DNA of 64,000 bases from JAKVCB01 sp963578605 (GCA_963578605.1 CAUZEA010000020.1:1-64000); one strand, 5' to 3'. Positions 16,746-26,151 are shown, counted from the stretch's first letter. Made by a program: numbers and translations. The notes: generated by a model from the sequence alone, not told the origin.

Positions 16746-18644
16746 TCACAATCCAATCTTGTGCCTCATGGCTTGGGTCTGCTCGGTCCAATTGCCTACA
16801 TTCCAGCGGCCGAATGCGCCGAGGCCAGCCAGTTCGTCGGGGCCAAAGTAAACCGGGACGTAAACCAGTGAGAGGCCCGCGTTGCGATACGCTGCTTCCA
16901 GGGCCTGTTTCAAGTCCTCCGGTTTGCGAATAGGACCGAATGTCTGCACACCGTCCACGGCGCTGGCCCAGGCTACGTAATCGACTTGCACCTGATCGTT
17001 CGTGGCGTGGTCGTCCCGGTATTGAGCTTCTTGCAGTCCTGAAATGGCTCCCATCCGGCGGTTGTCCATGACCAGAATTGTGCCTTTGGCGCCATGTTGA
17101 ACGCCATCGATCAAGATCTGCGGGTTCATGGTGAACGAACCGTCTCCGGTATGAGCGACCGCATAAAACGGTTTATCGGTCACCGCAGTTGCCAATACCG
17201 ACGACACGGAAAATCCCATGTAACTCGCACCCGTTTCGGTAAAGGTGCGTCCCAGCCGATCGTCTTCGACGATCTGAAAACCGTTGGCTTGTACATCGCC
17301 GGCGTCGAAGAAATTCACGACATCCTCTTTCGAGCGGGCCCAGTCGGTAGCGATTTTGATGGCGGCAGGCTGGGTCAAGACAGTTTCGCCCCAAACGGGA
17401 TCCAGCAAGACTGGATGGTCATACCGCTTTCTCTTGAAAGCATCCCATTGCTGTTTTTTTGCCGAACATGCTTGAAACCACTCCGACTCGCCCGTCGTTG
17501 ACCGGTTGCGTGTCTTGAGCACGCGGTTCAACTCGGCCAGGGTTGAGGCTGCATCCCCCATCAACGAAATCGTGGAACCGTAGTGTGTGGCCGCCTCGAC
17601 GTTGGTATTGATATTGATGACCTGTCGAACCTTGGGGTAGGCGGTCCTGGAACTATCGGACTGGCAGACGAAGCGGGAGCCGATCACGACCAATAGATCT
17701 GCCTCATCCTGTGCAAAGTTACCACAGACCGATCCTTTGCTACCCGCAACGGTCATGTTCCGTGGGTGGTCGTAGGGAATCACTCCCGAGACGATTGGAC
17801 TGGTGATCGCGACACCATCGACGAGATCTAAAAACTCGGTAATTTCCGGGCCGGCGGTGCGACCTCCACCCCCGACCCGAACGACGATCCGCTGGGCGTC
17901 CAGGAGTGCGTCGGCAGCCCGCTCGTAGCCTCCGTCGTTTCGCGCGGCACCGAGTGCCGGCGGTGCCGCACGCGATAGTTCGTCGAGATTGAAGTTTTCC
18001 AGCGTGGCGGGCTGGGTATTCATGGGCATCAACAGGTAGAACGGGCCTGCTGCGTGTGGATGGTCTACCGTGTTCATTCCCCGCCGCAGGGCTGTCGCCA
18101 GGGCCAGCGGTGTGTGCAGGCAGTATGCGGATCCCATGGTTGAACAGAGCTGCAGATAGAGGTGTTGTTGGTACTTGGGAATCTGTTGCATGTTGGGGCC
18201 TTCATCTTCGGTTGTTTCGTCACCGAAGAGGTAGTAGACCCCCAGGCTGTCGCTGGCGGGCGCCAGCGAGCCGGCCAGGGCATGCATTGCACCTGGGCCA
18301 ATGGAAGTGACCACCGCCGCTTTCTCGCCCGTCACCCAGCGAAGCGCCGTTGCGGCGTGGGATGCCGCGGTCTCATGCCGCACCGGATACGTCGTGACCA
18401 GTCCTGCCTCTTCGTAAATCCTCAGCACTTCGCCGATTTCGGTCGAACCATGCCCGAAGACGACAAGAAAACGGGTCACATCCTGGAGCATGAGGCCCAG
18501 GACGAGGGCTTCTGAGAGTGTGGTGTCAATCCGCCGTGGTAATTTGCCGGACTGGATGGCTTGTTCAATACCGCCTGCCTTGGCAATGATGCCTGCCCGC
18601 TCAGCACGGGAATTGGCGACCACGGAAACACGATCAATGCTCAT
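16746..18644 (-). CDS. Thiamine-diphosphate-dependent enzyme, IolD/acetolactate-synthase-like
   Basis: A 632-residue protein with the three-domain layout of the family. The N-terminal PYR domain has VRHETAASHAATALRWVTG, whose Glu should activate the cofactor, and VTSIGPGAMHALAGSLAPA. A central domain is followed by the C-terminal PP domain with the TPP motif GDGSFTMNP...VMDNRRMGAISG. The FGHG and IGPGA elements recall IolD (trihydroxycyclohexanedione hydrolase) more than true acetolactate synthase, and no regulatory subunit gene is nearby. It is probably the first gene of a unit with the dehydratase and the RraA-like aldolase. Exact reaction unknown. Confidence 0.8.
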   Translation of the reverse strand: MSIDRVSVVANSRAERAGIIAKAGGIEQAIQSGKLPRRIDTTLSEALVLGLMLQDVTRFLVVFGHGSTEIGEVLRIYEEAGLVTTYPVRHETAASHAATALRWVTGEKAAVVTSIGPGAMHALAGSLAPASDSLGVYYLFGDETTEDEGPNMQQIPKYQQHLYLQLCSTMGSAYCLHTPLALATALRRGMNTVDHPHAAGPFYLLMPMNTQPATLENFNLDELSRAAPPALGAARNDGGYERAADALLDAQRIVVRVGGGGRTAGPEITEFLDLVDGVAITSPIVSGVIPYDHPRNMTVAGSKGSVCGNFAQDEADLLVVIGSRFVCQSDSSRTAYPKVRQVININTNVEAATHYGSTISLMGDAASTLAELNRVLKTRNRSTTGESEWFQACSAKKQQWDAFKRKRYDHPVLLDPVWGETVLTQPAAIKIATDWARSKEDVVNFFDAGDVQANGFQIVEDDRLGRTFTETGASYMGFSVSSVLATAVTDKPFYAVAHTGDGSFTMNPQILIDGVQHGAKGTILVMDNRRMGAISGLQEAQYRDDHATNDQVQVDYVAWASAVDGVQTFGPIRKPEDLKQALEAAYRNAGLSLVYVPVYFGPDELAGLGAFGRWNVGNWTEQTQAMRHKIGL

Positions 18645-19082
18645 GTGATTGGTTTCACTGCCGGTCGTGGAATTTCAGGGATCATGAAATGGGGTACGAA
18701 AATTCGCCGCCAGCAGCGGTTTCCCGCGCCTGGGGCCGTGACGGGAATCGGATAACTTGCCGGGCGACGAGGTAGTGTTGGGATGCGTGGCATGTTCTGC
18801 CAGGAAATTCCCGTTAGCCGACAATATAAAGTCGCCGACCGGTGGCGCCAACTGGATAGGATTGATCAAATCAAGTGTTGACTTGCGTCTGCCTGACCAC
18901 TTGCGTTTGCCTGACAAATGGTGCAATGATGCGTAGCCAGAGAGCAGCGGTTGCGGTACCCGGCGGCAGAGGACGTCGCCAGCCATTTCCTCTGGCCTAC
19001 AAGTGGTTCGGTCGGCGAGGCTGTTTGGTAAAATCGCGTGTTAGTTTGCCGCTTTGCATAAAAACAAGAGTTTTGAAACCTG
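18645..19082. other. Divergent intergenic region, 438 bp
   Basis: It lies between the TPP-enzyme gene (minus) and pyrF (plus), so it should hold both promoters. The only structure seen is an 18-bp direct repeat at 18881-18898 and 18899-18915 (ACTTGCGTCTGCCTGAC / ACTTGCGTTTGCCTGAC), adjacent copies that could be an operator or slippage product. No open frame is convincing. Confidence 0.5.
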
Positions 19083-20012
19083 ATGTCCAGATTTAGCGAT
19101 CAGCTGGCTTCCCAGATTCGTCAGGTTGGTAATCCCGTCGTTGTTGGCTTGGATCCCCGTTGGGACCTCTTGCCCGATGAATTGAAATTGTCCGATTCAC
19201 CATCTCTGCAGTTCCAAGCAGAGGTTTTTGAGAAGTTTTGTCGTGCCGTGATCGATGTCGTGGCCCCACTTGTTCCGGCAGTCAAACCGCAGATGGCCTT
19301 CTTCGAGGAATTAGGCCCCAGTGGGATGACGGCACTGTCGAATGTTGTTGCGCACGCCCAAGAGAATGGGCTGCTGGTTATTTTAGATGGTAAACGGGGT
19401 GACATTGGCAGCACGGCCGCAGCGTACGCCCGGGGTATCTTGGGCCGCGGCCAAAGTGCCTGGGGGGCCGATGCGCTGACGGTTAACCCATATCTTGGGG
19501 AGGACAGCTTGACGCCGTTTGTGGATGTTGCGCTGGCGCGAGAATCGGGTTTGTTTGTATTGGTCAAAACGTCGAACCCCGGCAGTGGCAGGTTCCAGGA
19601 TTTGATTTCCGACGGGCGGCCTCTGTATCGACACATTGCGGAGCTTGTCGAAGAGCACGCCAGCCGTACCACCGGTGTGTGCGGTTACGGTGCCGTTGGA
19701 GCGGTCGTGGGGGCCACTTATCCGGAGCAACTGGACGAACTTCGCGCAGCGATGCCACATACCTGGTTTCTAGTGCCTGGCTTTGGCAGTCAGGGAGGAA
19801 AGTCAGCCGATGTGGCCGGCGCGTTTGATGCCCACGGTCTGGGGGCGATTATCAACAATTCCCGGGGGATTCTGTTTGCCCAGCGAAGTCCCAGATATCG
19901 AGAGAAATTCCAGCAAGCGGATTGGCAAGCTGCGGTGGAAGCGGCTACCCGAGATATGATCGCGGAGTTACGTGCGGAGACTTGTGCAGGGAAGTTGTCT
20001 GAGGGTGGTTGA
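19083..20012 (+). CDS. pyrF: Orotidine 5'-phosphate decarboxylase (PyrF, type 2)
   Basis: A 309-residue enzyme of the longer bacterial type. NPVVVGLDPRWDLLP lies at 17-31, VKPQMAFFEELGPSG near 78-92, and the catalytic signature VILDGKRGDIGSTAAAYA near 100 carries the Asp-Lys-Asp triad. NPYLGEDSL, VLVKTSNPGSG, VVGATYPEQL, WFLVPGFGSQGG and INNSRGILFA complete the barrel. It converts OMP to UMP, the last step of de novo pyrimidine synthesis. It stands alone, with a dead transporter relic on the opposite strand just beyond its stop. Confidence 0.95.
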   Translation: MSRFSDQLASQIRQVGNPVVVGLDPRWDLLPDELKLSDSPSLQFQAEVFEKFCRAVIDVVAPLVPAVKPQMAFFEELGPSGMTALSNVVAHAQENGLLVILDGKRGDIGSTAAAYARGILGRGQSAWGADALTVNPYLGEDSLTPFVDVALARESGLFVLVKTSNPGSGRFQDLISDGRPLYRHIAELVEEHASRTTGVCGYGAVGAVVGATYPEQLDELRAAMPHTWFLVPGFGSQGGKSADVAGAFDAHGLGAIINNSRGILFAQRSPRYREKFQQADWQAAVEAATRDMIAELRAETCAGKLSEGG

Positions 20013-20019
20013 CGGTGGT

Positions 20020-20335
20020 TTACGGTTGGCCTGTTTGGCCAATCACCAGACTGAACCCAATCAGCTACACGGTGAAGAAACGGAAGACGATTGGGACGAG
20101 TCGGTTTCGACCAACGCGGGCCACCAACGCCGAAAAGAGGGGAGAGGCCAAAAGCATGCTGATGAAAATGGCCAGAAAAATGCAAGTCAAAGTGCTTTTC
20201 TCCTACGATTGTCCCCATGGTTTCGCGTATGGGGCGAACCACGTAATAGGCCGAGAGGATGCAGAAGAACCAGCTAAAACTCCAGCCCACTGCCGCACGC
20301 TCGCCAGGCTGAAGTGAAAAAATACGACTTGGCAC
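20020..20335 (-). pseudogene. N-terminal relic of an ATP/ADP-translocase-like MFS transporter
   Basis: From a GTG at 20335 the frame reads PSRIFSLQPGERAAVGW, then a membrane helix and AYYVVRPIRETMGTIVGEKH. This is the typical start of a TLC/ADP-ATP antiporter-like transporter. The coding then shifts frame near 20181-20196. In the neighbouring frame it goes on as TCIFLAIFISMLLASPLF, SALVARVGRNRLVPIVFRFF, then hits TAG at 20065-20067 and continues LIGFSLVIGQTG before ending next to pyrF. Only about a quarter of a ~430-residue carrier remains, with one frameshift and one internal stop, so it is dead. Confidence 0.75.
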
Positions 20336-20579
20336 GATGTTAACGATCGTAGAGTTCTCTCACCTTATCTGCTTCCGAGGTGTGGTGTTGACCAGTCCGC
20401 ATCAGTGGTTGTATTTCTGCACAATTCAGCATGGTGCAGGTGTTGACGCGAATTTTTACTGGACGGAGTGTCTTGCGGTGACCGAAATTAACTGAAACTG
20501 AGAAGTCGAGTCGCACCTTGCGACAGCAGGAATGAAAATCAAGGTACGGTAGCTACGAACTCAAACTTGGAGCGAAATC

Positions 20580-20843
20580 ATGCCCGGTTGGTTGACCTGG
20601 ATTCTGTTGGGACTGGTTGCTGGTATCCTGGCCAAGCTTATTATCCCAGGTAACCCTGCTGGATGTATCGTTACCATTTTGCTGGGGATTGCAGGTGCTT
20701 TTGTGGGGGGCTGGATCGGCGCGCAGCTTGGTATTGGCGAGGCGGTTGAAGGAGGTTTGAGCATACCGAGTATTCTCACCGCGACCTGTGGCGCGATCTT
20801 GCTGCTGGTGATTTATCGGTTTGTGGCCGGCAGAAGGCTCTAA
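20580..20843 (+). CDS. GlsB/YeaQ/YmgE-family small membrane protein
   Basis: An 87-residue protein with three hydrophobic helices and the family's glycine-rich pattern: WLTWILLGLVAGILAKLI near the start, GCIVTILLGIAGAFVGGWIG in the middle and ATCGAILLLVIYRFVAG at the end. These transglycosylase-associated proteins are cytoplasmic-membrane proteins linked to envelope or acid stress; their biochemical role is unknown. The upstream region 20400-20570 is non-coding and should hold the promoter. The gene is convergent with trpE. Confidence 0.88.
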   Translation: MPGWLTWILLGLVAGILAKLIIPGNPAGCIVTILLGIAGAFVGGWIGAQLGIGEAVEGGLSIPSILTATCGAILLLVIYRFVAGRRL

Positions 20844-20891
20844 GCAAGCGATTGTTGGTGGGGTCAACCGCTGGCCCTGGCCCGCCCTTTT

Positions 20892-22439
20892 TTATGCGGT
20901 TACCCGCTGCTCGGTGATTTCGATTGCCTTGAGCAGTCCGCGGGCTTTGTTGAGCGTTTCTTTATATTCGAGCTTCGGCTGGCTGTCTGCGACGATGCCT
21001 GCGCCTGCCTGGACGTACGCGGTTCCGTCTTGAATAACCATGGTGCGCAAGGCGATGCAAGTATCCATGTTGCCTGCGAAGTCGATATAGCCGACTGCGC
21101 CGGCATACGGGCCGCGGCGGTGGGGTTCCAACTCATCGATGATTTCCATCGCACGCACTTTCGGGGCTCCCGATACGGTTCCTGCAGGTAAGCAGGCAGC
21201 CAGGGCATCGAAGGCATCAACATCGTCGGTGAGTTGCCCGGTCACGTTCGACGTGATGTGCATGACATGACTATAGCGTTCGATCACCATAATGTCTGAA
21301 AGTTCGATCGAGCCATATTTGGCAACGCGACCCACGTCATTTCGCCCCAGGTCGACGAGCATCACGTGTTCGGCTCGCTCCTTGGGGTCATTGATCAGTT
21401 CGTCGGCAAGCTCGAGATCTTCGGCCTCGGTATGGCCACGGCGGCGTGTTCCGGCGAGCGGGCGGACCGTGACCTTTCCTTCAATGACGCGGACCATGAT
21501 TTCTGGGGAACTCCCGACCAGCGTGCATTGTGGCGTTCGCAGGTAGAACATGAAGGGACTTGGGTTGACGACCCGCAGTGTGCGATAAACCTCAAACGGA
21601 TCAGCTTTCAGTGGTACCGCCAATCGCTGACTGATAACCACCTGAAAGATATCGCCAGCACGAATGTATTCGACACACTTTTGTACGGCATCTTCGAATT
21701 CGGCCTGCGTAAAGTTCGATTGGTATTCGATGGTGGGAGCACCAGCGATATTGATGTCAGCTGGTCGGACGGCGACGGCTGGCGTGGAGAGTTTTTCCAC
21801 AAGGCGGTCAACGCGGTCACAGGCGGATTTGTAGGCAAGGTGAATTTGCCCGTCGTCCTCAGAATTACCCACCTGTGCCAGGGCGATCACCATAATTGTT
21901 TTCTGTACGTTATCGAAAACGATCATGTGGTCATAAAAAGCAAAGGCCAGATCGGGTAGCTCGCGATCATCGGTCGGAGGGTCAGGAAGGTGCTCGACAT
22001 AGCGGACCGTATCGTATCCGGCATAGCCAACCGCCCCGCCGGCAAAAGGAGGCAAGTCCTCAAGTTCCAGAATGCGTACGGCCTGGACTTGTCGACGGAG
22101 TTCTTCCAGGGGGTTCTCTGCCACAAATTCTTCCCGACTGAGCACGGTTGAACATCGGTTTTCACCTGGCTGGCTGACTGGCAGCTGAAACCGTGTGATC
22201 GTGACCTGGTGGTCCCGTGCTTCAAGCAGCAGAAAGGGTTCGGCAGCCAGAAAACTGTACCGCCCCACTTTTTCACCACCGATCACGCTTTCGAAGAGGC
22301 AGGCACTGGCCCCATCGTCGATTTTGTGGAAGGCGGTGACCGGGGTCAGGGCATCGCTGACCAGCCGTCGGTAGACCGGTACATAGTCGGCCGAATGGGC
22401 GAGGTCGCAGAATTCGGTGGCGGAAGGGACGTGTTTCAT
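20892..22439 (-). CDS. trpE: Anthranilate synthase component I (TrpE)
   Basis: The 515-residue product has the N-terminal subdomain with SACLFESVIGGEKVGRYSFL and the chorismate-binding domain. That domain contains GDIFQVVISQRLAVPL, NPSPFMFYLR, VRPLAGTRRRGHTEAED, HVMLVDLGRNDVGRVAKYGS, VMHITSNVTGQL, LPAGTVSGAPKVRAMEIIDE and RRGPYAGAVGYIDFAGNMD. These match TrpE over its full length rather than PabB. With the glutaminase subunit TrpG it converts chorismate to anthranilate, the first step to tryptophan. No trpG or other trp gene is adjacent, and no leader peptide rich in Trp codons was seen upstream. Confidence 0.93.
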   Translation of the reverse strand: MKHVPSATEFCDLAHSADYVPVYRRLVSDALTPVTAFHKIDDGASACLFESVIGGEKVGRYSFLAAEPFLLLEARDHQVTITRFQLPVSQPGENRCSTVLSREEFVAENPLEELRRQVQAVRILELEDLPPFAGGAVGYAGYDTVRYVEHLPDPPTDDRELPDLAFAFYDHMIVFDNVQKTIMVIALAQVGNSEDDGQIHLAYKSACDRVDRLVEKLSTPAVAVRPADINIAGAPTIEYQSNFTQAEFEDAVQKCVEYIRAGDIFQVVISQRLAVPLKADPFEVYRTLRVVNPSPFMFYLRTPQCTLVGSSPEIMVRVIEGKVTVRPLAGTRRRGHTEAEDLELADELINDPKERAEHVMLVDLGRNDVGRVAKYGSIELSDIMVIERYSHVMHITSNVTGQLTDDVDAFDALAACLPAGTVSGAPKVRAMEIIDELEPHRRGPYAGAVGYIDFAGNMDTCIALRTMVIQDGTAYVQAGAGIVADSQPKLEYKETLNKARGLLKAIEITEQRVTA

Positions 22440-22583
22440 GGGGCTGGGCTGAACGGGCGATTGGCCGTCAGCTTAGCACCCGTGCCAATCCCCCACAATA
22501 TCGTGGCCAATGGACGGTGACCAGCTACGCTATCTTCCCCAGCCGAAACGACTTAGCACTCTCCTTAAGTCTCACACCTCGCC

Positions 22584-22611
22584 TTGACAATGGGACACCC
22601 CCAGATAGAAT
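22584..22611 (+). promoter_or_regulatory. Sigma-70-type promoter for mcsA-mcsB
   Basis: TTGACA (22584-22589), a 16-bp spacer and TAGAAT (22606-22611) form a near-consensus housekeeping promoter. It would give a leader of about 120 nt before the mcsA start at 22742. A TATAAA further down (22625-22630) could be a secondary -10 element. Confidence 0.65.
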
Positions 22612-22741
22612 CCCTTTACTTATGGTATAAAGGAAAGGGTGGAGGGACGTTTTGTCGCATGGCTTCTAAAGTTGCAGCCTCCAGAGGCTGTTTGTTCGTG
22701 TTCAGGCAAGGCAGGCGCCCAGCTCCCAGAAGAGGTTCGAT

Positions 22742-23260
22742 ATGAAGTGCCAGAAATGCGAAAAGCCAGCGACTTTTCATATTACGGATTTGATCGATGG
22801 GGAACCCAAAGAACTCCACTTGTGCGAGCAATGTGCTCATTCGTTTTTAGCGCCTGCCCACGACGATTCTTCGGAAGTGATGCCGGCCATGGCGGGCTTG
22901 CTGGCACAGCATCTGGCCGTGGGAGAAACAGCCGAGGAATTGGCTCGACTCGACCAGCGGGCATGTCCGGTCTGCGGGATCACTTTTTTGGAGTTTCGCA
23001 AGCAGGGGCGGCTGGGATGTCCGCATGACTATGTCTGCTTTCAAAAGGAGTTGGATCCCTTGCTGGTCAACATCCATGGCGAAACGCAGCATGTGGGAAA
23101 GGTCCCTAAATTCTGTTCGGTCGACGCCGAACAGCGAACCCAACTTATTCGGCTCCGTCGGGAAATGAAAGAAGCGGTTGCGGACGAAGCTTACGAGCGG
23201 GCATCAGAACTTCGTGACCAGATTCGAGGAATTGAATGTGATCAGCAGAGCGAGGACTGA
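22742..23260 (+). CDS. mcsA: McsA-like zinc-finger/UVR-motif protein, activator of McsB
   Basis: A 172-residue protein with paired Cys motifs: CQKC at 3-6 and CEQC at 28-31 form one zinc site. CPVCGITF and the nearby CPHDYVCF near 75-100 form the second. The C-terminal ~30 residues (LIRLRREMKEAVADEAYERA, then SELRDQIRGIE) are a UvrB/UvrC (UVR) motif. This is the layout of McsA, which binds and activates the protein-arginine kinase McsB. The kinase gene follows on the same strand about 85 bp later, so the two form a unit. An AGAGGTT sequence lies upstream of the ATG as a possible ribosome-binding site. Confidence 0.88.
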   Translation: MKCQKCEKPATFHITDLIDGEPKELHLCEQCAHSFLAPAHDDSSEVMPAMAGLLAQHLAVGETAEELARLDQRACPVCGITFLEFRKQGRLGCPHDYVCFQKELDPLLVNIHGETQHVGKVPKFCSVDAEQRTQLIRLRREMKEAVADEAYERASELRDQIRGIECDQQSED

Positions 23261-23345
23261 TATTTTTAATCAATGATTTTTTCCAGCTGCCGTACCCGGT
23301 AGCGCGGTTATCAGGGACTGCCCAATCCAAGGGTTGTATAATCCG

Positions 23346-24431
23346 GTGAATTTTGAAGACCTTGCGAAAACGAGCGGTAAATGGCTCAGGGGTTCTGGCC
23401 CTGAGTCCGACATTGTGATTAGTAGCCGGATTCGCCTCGCGCGCAATCTGGCGGATTTCCCCTTCATTGCCCGGGCGACCGATTCCGACAAGGCAGAGAT
23501 CGAAAGCATTCTTCGCGAGCGGGTTGAGGGACTGCAGGGGGCAGGCAAACTAGGAATCGCGCCGACTTATCTTGATGTAAATCAGTTGGACGAGGTCGAT
23601 CGCCAATTCCTGGTTGAACGGCAGTTAATCAGCCGGGAACACGCCGAAAGCGAAGGCGCGCGAGCCGTGGTTATTGACCAAGGTGAACAGTTCAGTGTGA
23701 TGATCAACGAGGAAGATCACCTCCGCATCCAAGTCATGTACAGCGGGCTCGATCTGAATGTAGCCTGGAATCAGATCAACGCCTTGGATGATTTGATTGA
23801 AGAAAAAACAACCTTTGCCTATAACGATCGATTCGGATACCTTACCGCTTGCCCCACCAACGTGGGCACCGGTGTGCGCATCAGCGTTATGCTGCACCTG
23901 CCGGCGCTGGTGATCACCAGGCAAATTGAAAAAGTCTTCCGCAGCCTGCAAAAGATCAATCTTGCTGTGCGGGGTTTCTACGGTGAAGGTTCGCAAGCCA
24001 CCGGCGACTTTTATCAAATCAGCAATCAGATCACGCTTGGCAAAAGCGAAGAAGAAGTGACAAAGGACGTTTCCGATGTCGTTCCCGTACTGATTGATTA
24101 TGAACGTCAGGCCCGCGATTTCCTGATTCGTGAGAGCCAGGAAACATTGCACGACCGAATTAGCCGGGCGTTTGGAATTTTGCAGAGTGCAAAGACCATT
24201 AGCTCCGAAGAGACCATGCATCTGCTTTCGAGTGTGAGGATGGGAGTCAACTTGGGGCTGATTGAGAACGTCCAGATCCCCACGGTCAACATGTTATTTA
24301 TCCATACCCAACCGGCCCACCTTCAGAAGCTGACGGGTATGGAACTTGACCCGTCGGATCGCAATATCGAGCGGGCCAGCTATCTCCGCCGCCATCTGGC
24401 CGGTGACCCACCCGCCGCCGATCAGAATTAG
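23346..24431 (+). CDS. mcsB: Protein-arginine kinase McsB
   Basis: A phosphagen-kinase-fold protein of about 361 residues. The GTG at 23346 (NFEDLAKTSGKWL) is preferred because AAGGG lies 12 bp before it; the frame is open from a TTG at 23334. Motifs are SDIVISSRIRLARNLADFP, VINEEDHLRIQ-like MINEEDHLRIQ, the catalytic-Cys block TACPTNVGTGVRIS near residue 169, and FYGEGSQATGDFYQISNQ. McsB phosphorylates arginines on misfolded proteins, marking them for ClpC-ClpP. With McsA it forms a quality-control pair better known from Firmicutes. The usual partners ctsR and clpC are not adjacent. Confidence 0.93.
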   Translation: MNFEDLAKTSGKWLRGSGPESDIVISSRIRLARNLADFPFIARATDSDKAEIESILRERVEGLQGAGKLGIAPTYLDVNQLDEVDRQFLVERQLISREHAESEGARAVVIDQGEQFSVMINEEDHLRIQVMYSGLDLNVAWNQINALDDLIEEKTTFAYNDRFGYLTACPTNVGTGVRISVMLHLPALVITRQIEKVFRSLQKINLAVRGFYGEGSQATGDFYQISNQITLGKSEEEVTKDVSDVVPVLIDYERQARDFLIRESQETLHDRISRAFGILQSAKTISSEETMHLLSSVRMGVNLGLIENVQIPTVNMLFIHTQPAHLQKLTGMELDPSDRNIERASYLRRHLAGDPPAADQN

Positions 24432-24665
24432 CCCACCCTTCGGCGATCACGCTGGCATTGACAACAGCGTGTGTCGTTTTCGGTAGTCGCTGATTGTTGG
24501 TTGACAGTCTCGCCACAAAATCAGGTGGTTTGCAGTTTCGTGTTGCTTTGTCCCTGGAGAGCGGGGCCTAATGGGCAACCGGGGAACTCATGCACCAGCT
24601 GGCCGGCTCCCGTCGAAACTCGCTTGTTACCTGTGCAACAGTTTGATAGTTCGGGGACAAACCCG

Positions 24666-26066
24666 TCAGTCTTCGGCACGACTGCCATCCCCGCACATTC
24701 GCACAATCTTGGGATCGAAGCGGGCCACGATATCGACCAGATCGCGCTGTGCAGCCATCACTTCGTGAATGTTCTTGTACACACCCGGTACTTCGTCCGA
24801 CCCGGCGGCCAGGACCTGGATTCCCTGCTGTGCTAAATCTTTTTGCACGGCGTTGAAACGATAGGTGTCCTTAGCCTTCTTACGCGACATGCGTCGCCCG
24901 GCCCCATGGGCAGCCGAACGCAGGCTATGGGCGTTGCCTCGGCCACGGACGACAAAGGCGGGAGCTGCCATCGACCCCGGGATCACGCCCAACACACCTT
25001 CTCCTGCCGGCGTTGCCCCTTTGCGATGTACAACCAACTCGCGGCCCTGGTGTTGCTCCCGCCAGGCAAAGTTGTGGTGGTTTTCGACCCCGGCTATCAC
25101 CTGGCCACCCACCGCTTTGGTCACGAGCCGATGAATAATGGCGTGGTTAGCCGCTGCGTAGTCGCCCATAAGTGTCATCGCGGCCCAGTACTGCTGGCCT
25201 GCTTCGCTGTCGAGGCTCAACCAGGCAAGGCGACCAAAGTCCTCTCGGTATCGCTGGGGAAGTTGCCGTTGGGCAATCTGGCTGTAGGTGTTGCAGACAG
25301 CCGCACCAGTTCCTCGGCTTCCACTGTGGCTTAGCAAGGCGACATACACGCCCGCCTCCAGTCCTAATTGCGAGTCATTCTCAGCCAGTGACAAAACGCC
25401 AAACTCAACAAAGTGGTTGCCTGAACCGCTGGTGCCGAGTTGTTTCCAGGCAGTATCTTTTTTTTCCCGGGTAACACGTGTGACGGCCCAATTTTGATCC
25501 ATCACTTCGTGGTGTTTTCGAGGTTGGTGCTGGATCCCCACTCCAAAACGGGTACCCCCCATGATCGCTTCTTTGTACCGATTGAAGTGCTGTGTGAGCG
25601 AATTTACCGGTGTGTCCAGCACAGAGAGCTTCATCCGGCAGGCAATATCAACACCAACGGCGTAAGGGATGACGGCGTTCTCACAGGCCAGGACACCCCC
25701 AATCGGCAGCCCGTAGCCAACATGTGCATCGGGCATCAAAGCGGCACCCACCGCCAAAGGTACGCGACATGCCTGTCGCATTTGTGTGTGTGCGGCCGTA
25801 TCTATTTCGGTGCCCCACGTCTGGTAGGCAATCGGTTCGGTGGCCATGTCGACCTGCCCGGCCAACAGTTCGCGGGCCAGTTCACCCCAAATGGGGTCGG
25901 ACTCGTACTTTCGCGGATTCCGCGTGACCATCGTGATCCATTGCCGGGCCCGCTTCCCTTTGAGCCCCATACCTGCCCCCTGCTGGGCTGCCTTGCCGAG
26001 GGCCGTGGCTGCCGCTTTGGCGCAGGTTGGTGGAACACCGAGTTTTTGGAGTTGCTTGCGATGCAT
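24666..26066 (-). CDS. rtcB: RNA-splicing ligase RtcB
   Basis: A 466-residue protein carrying the RtcB signature along its length: ALMPDAHVGYGLPIGGVLAC, then NAVIPYAVGVDIACRM (metal-binding Asp and Cys), LGTSGSGNHFVEFG, LLSHSGSRGTG, ENHHNFAW, VVHRKGATPAGEG, and SAAHGAGRRMSR, whose His is the nucleophile that takes GMP. The enzyme joins RNA 2',3'-cyclic phosphate or 3'-phosphate ends to 5'-OH ends using GTP and Mn. Neither archease nor the RtcR regulator is nearby. The N-terminal ~60 residues (MHRKQLQKLGVPPTC...) are longer than in E. coli RtcB and resemble other planctomycete versions. Confidence 0.93.
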   Translation of the reverse strand: MHRKQLQKLGVPPTCAKAAATALGKAAQQGAGMGLKGKRARQWITMVTRNPRKYESDPIWGELARELLAGQVDMATEPIAYQTWGTEIDTAAHTQMRQACRVPLAVGAALMPDAHVGYGLPIGGVLACENAVIPYAVGVDIACRMKLSVLDTPVNSLTQHFNRYKEAIMGGTRFGVGIQHQPRKHHEVMDQNWAVTRVTREKKDTAWKQLGTSGSGNHFVEFGVLSLAENDSQLGLEAGVYVALLSHSGSRGTGAAVCNTYSQIAQRQLPQRYREDFGRLAWLSLDSEAGQQYWAAMTLMGDYAAANHAIIHRLVTKAVGGQVIAGVENHHNFAWREQHQGRELVVHRKGATPAGEGVLGVIPGSMAAPAFVVRGRGNAHSLRSAAHGAGRRMSRKKAKDTYRFNAVQKDLAQQGIQVLAAGSDEVPGVYKNIHEVMAAQRDLVDIVARFDPKIVRMCGDGSRAED

Positions 26067-26151
26067 TGGCAGAGAAAGTCTTCAATACCCCCGTCGGGGT
26101 TCCGGGAATATCTCAGAGTCCGACAAGGGGATGAAATTGTCGGTTCGGGGA

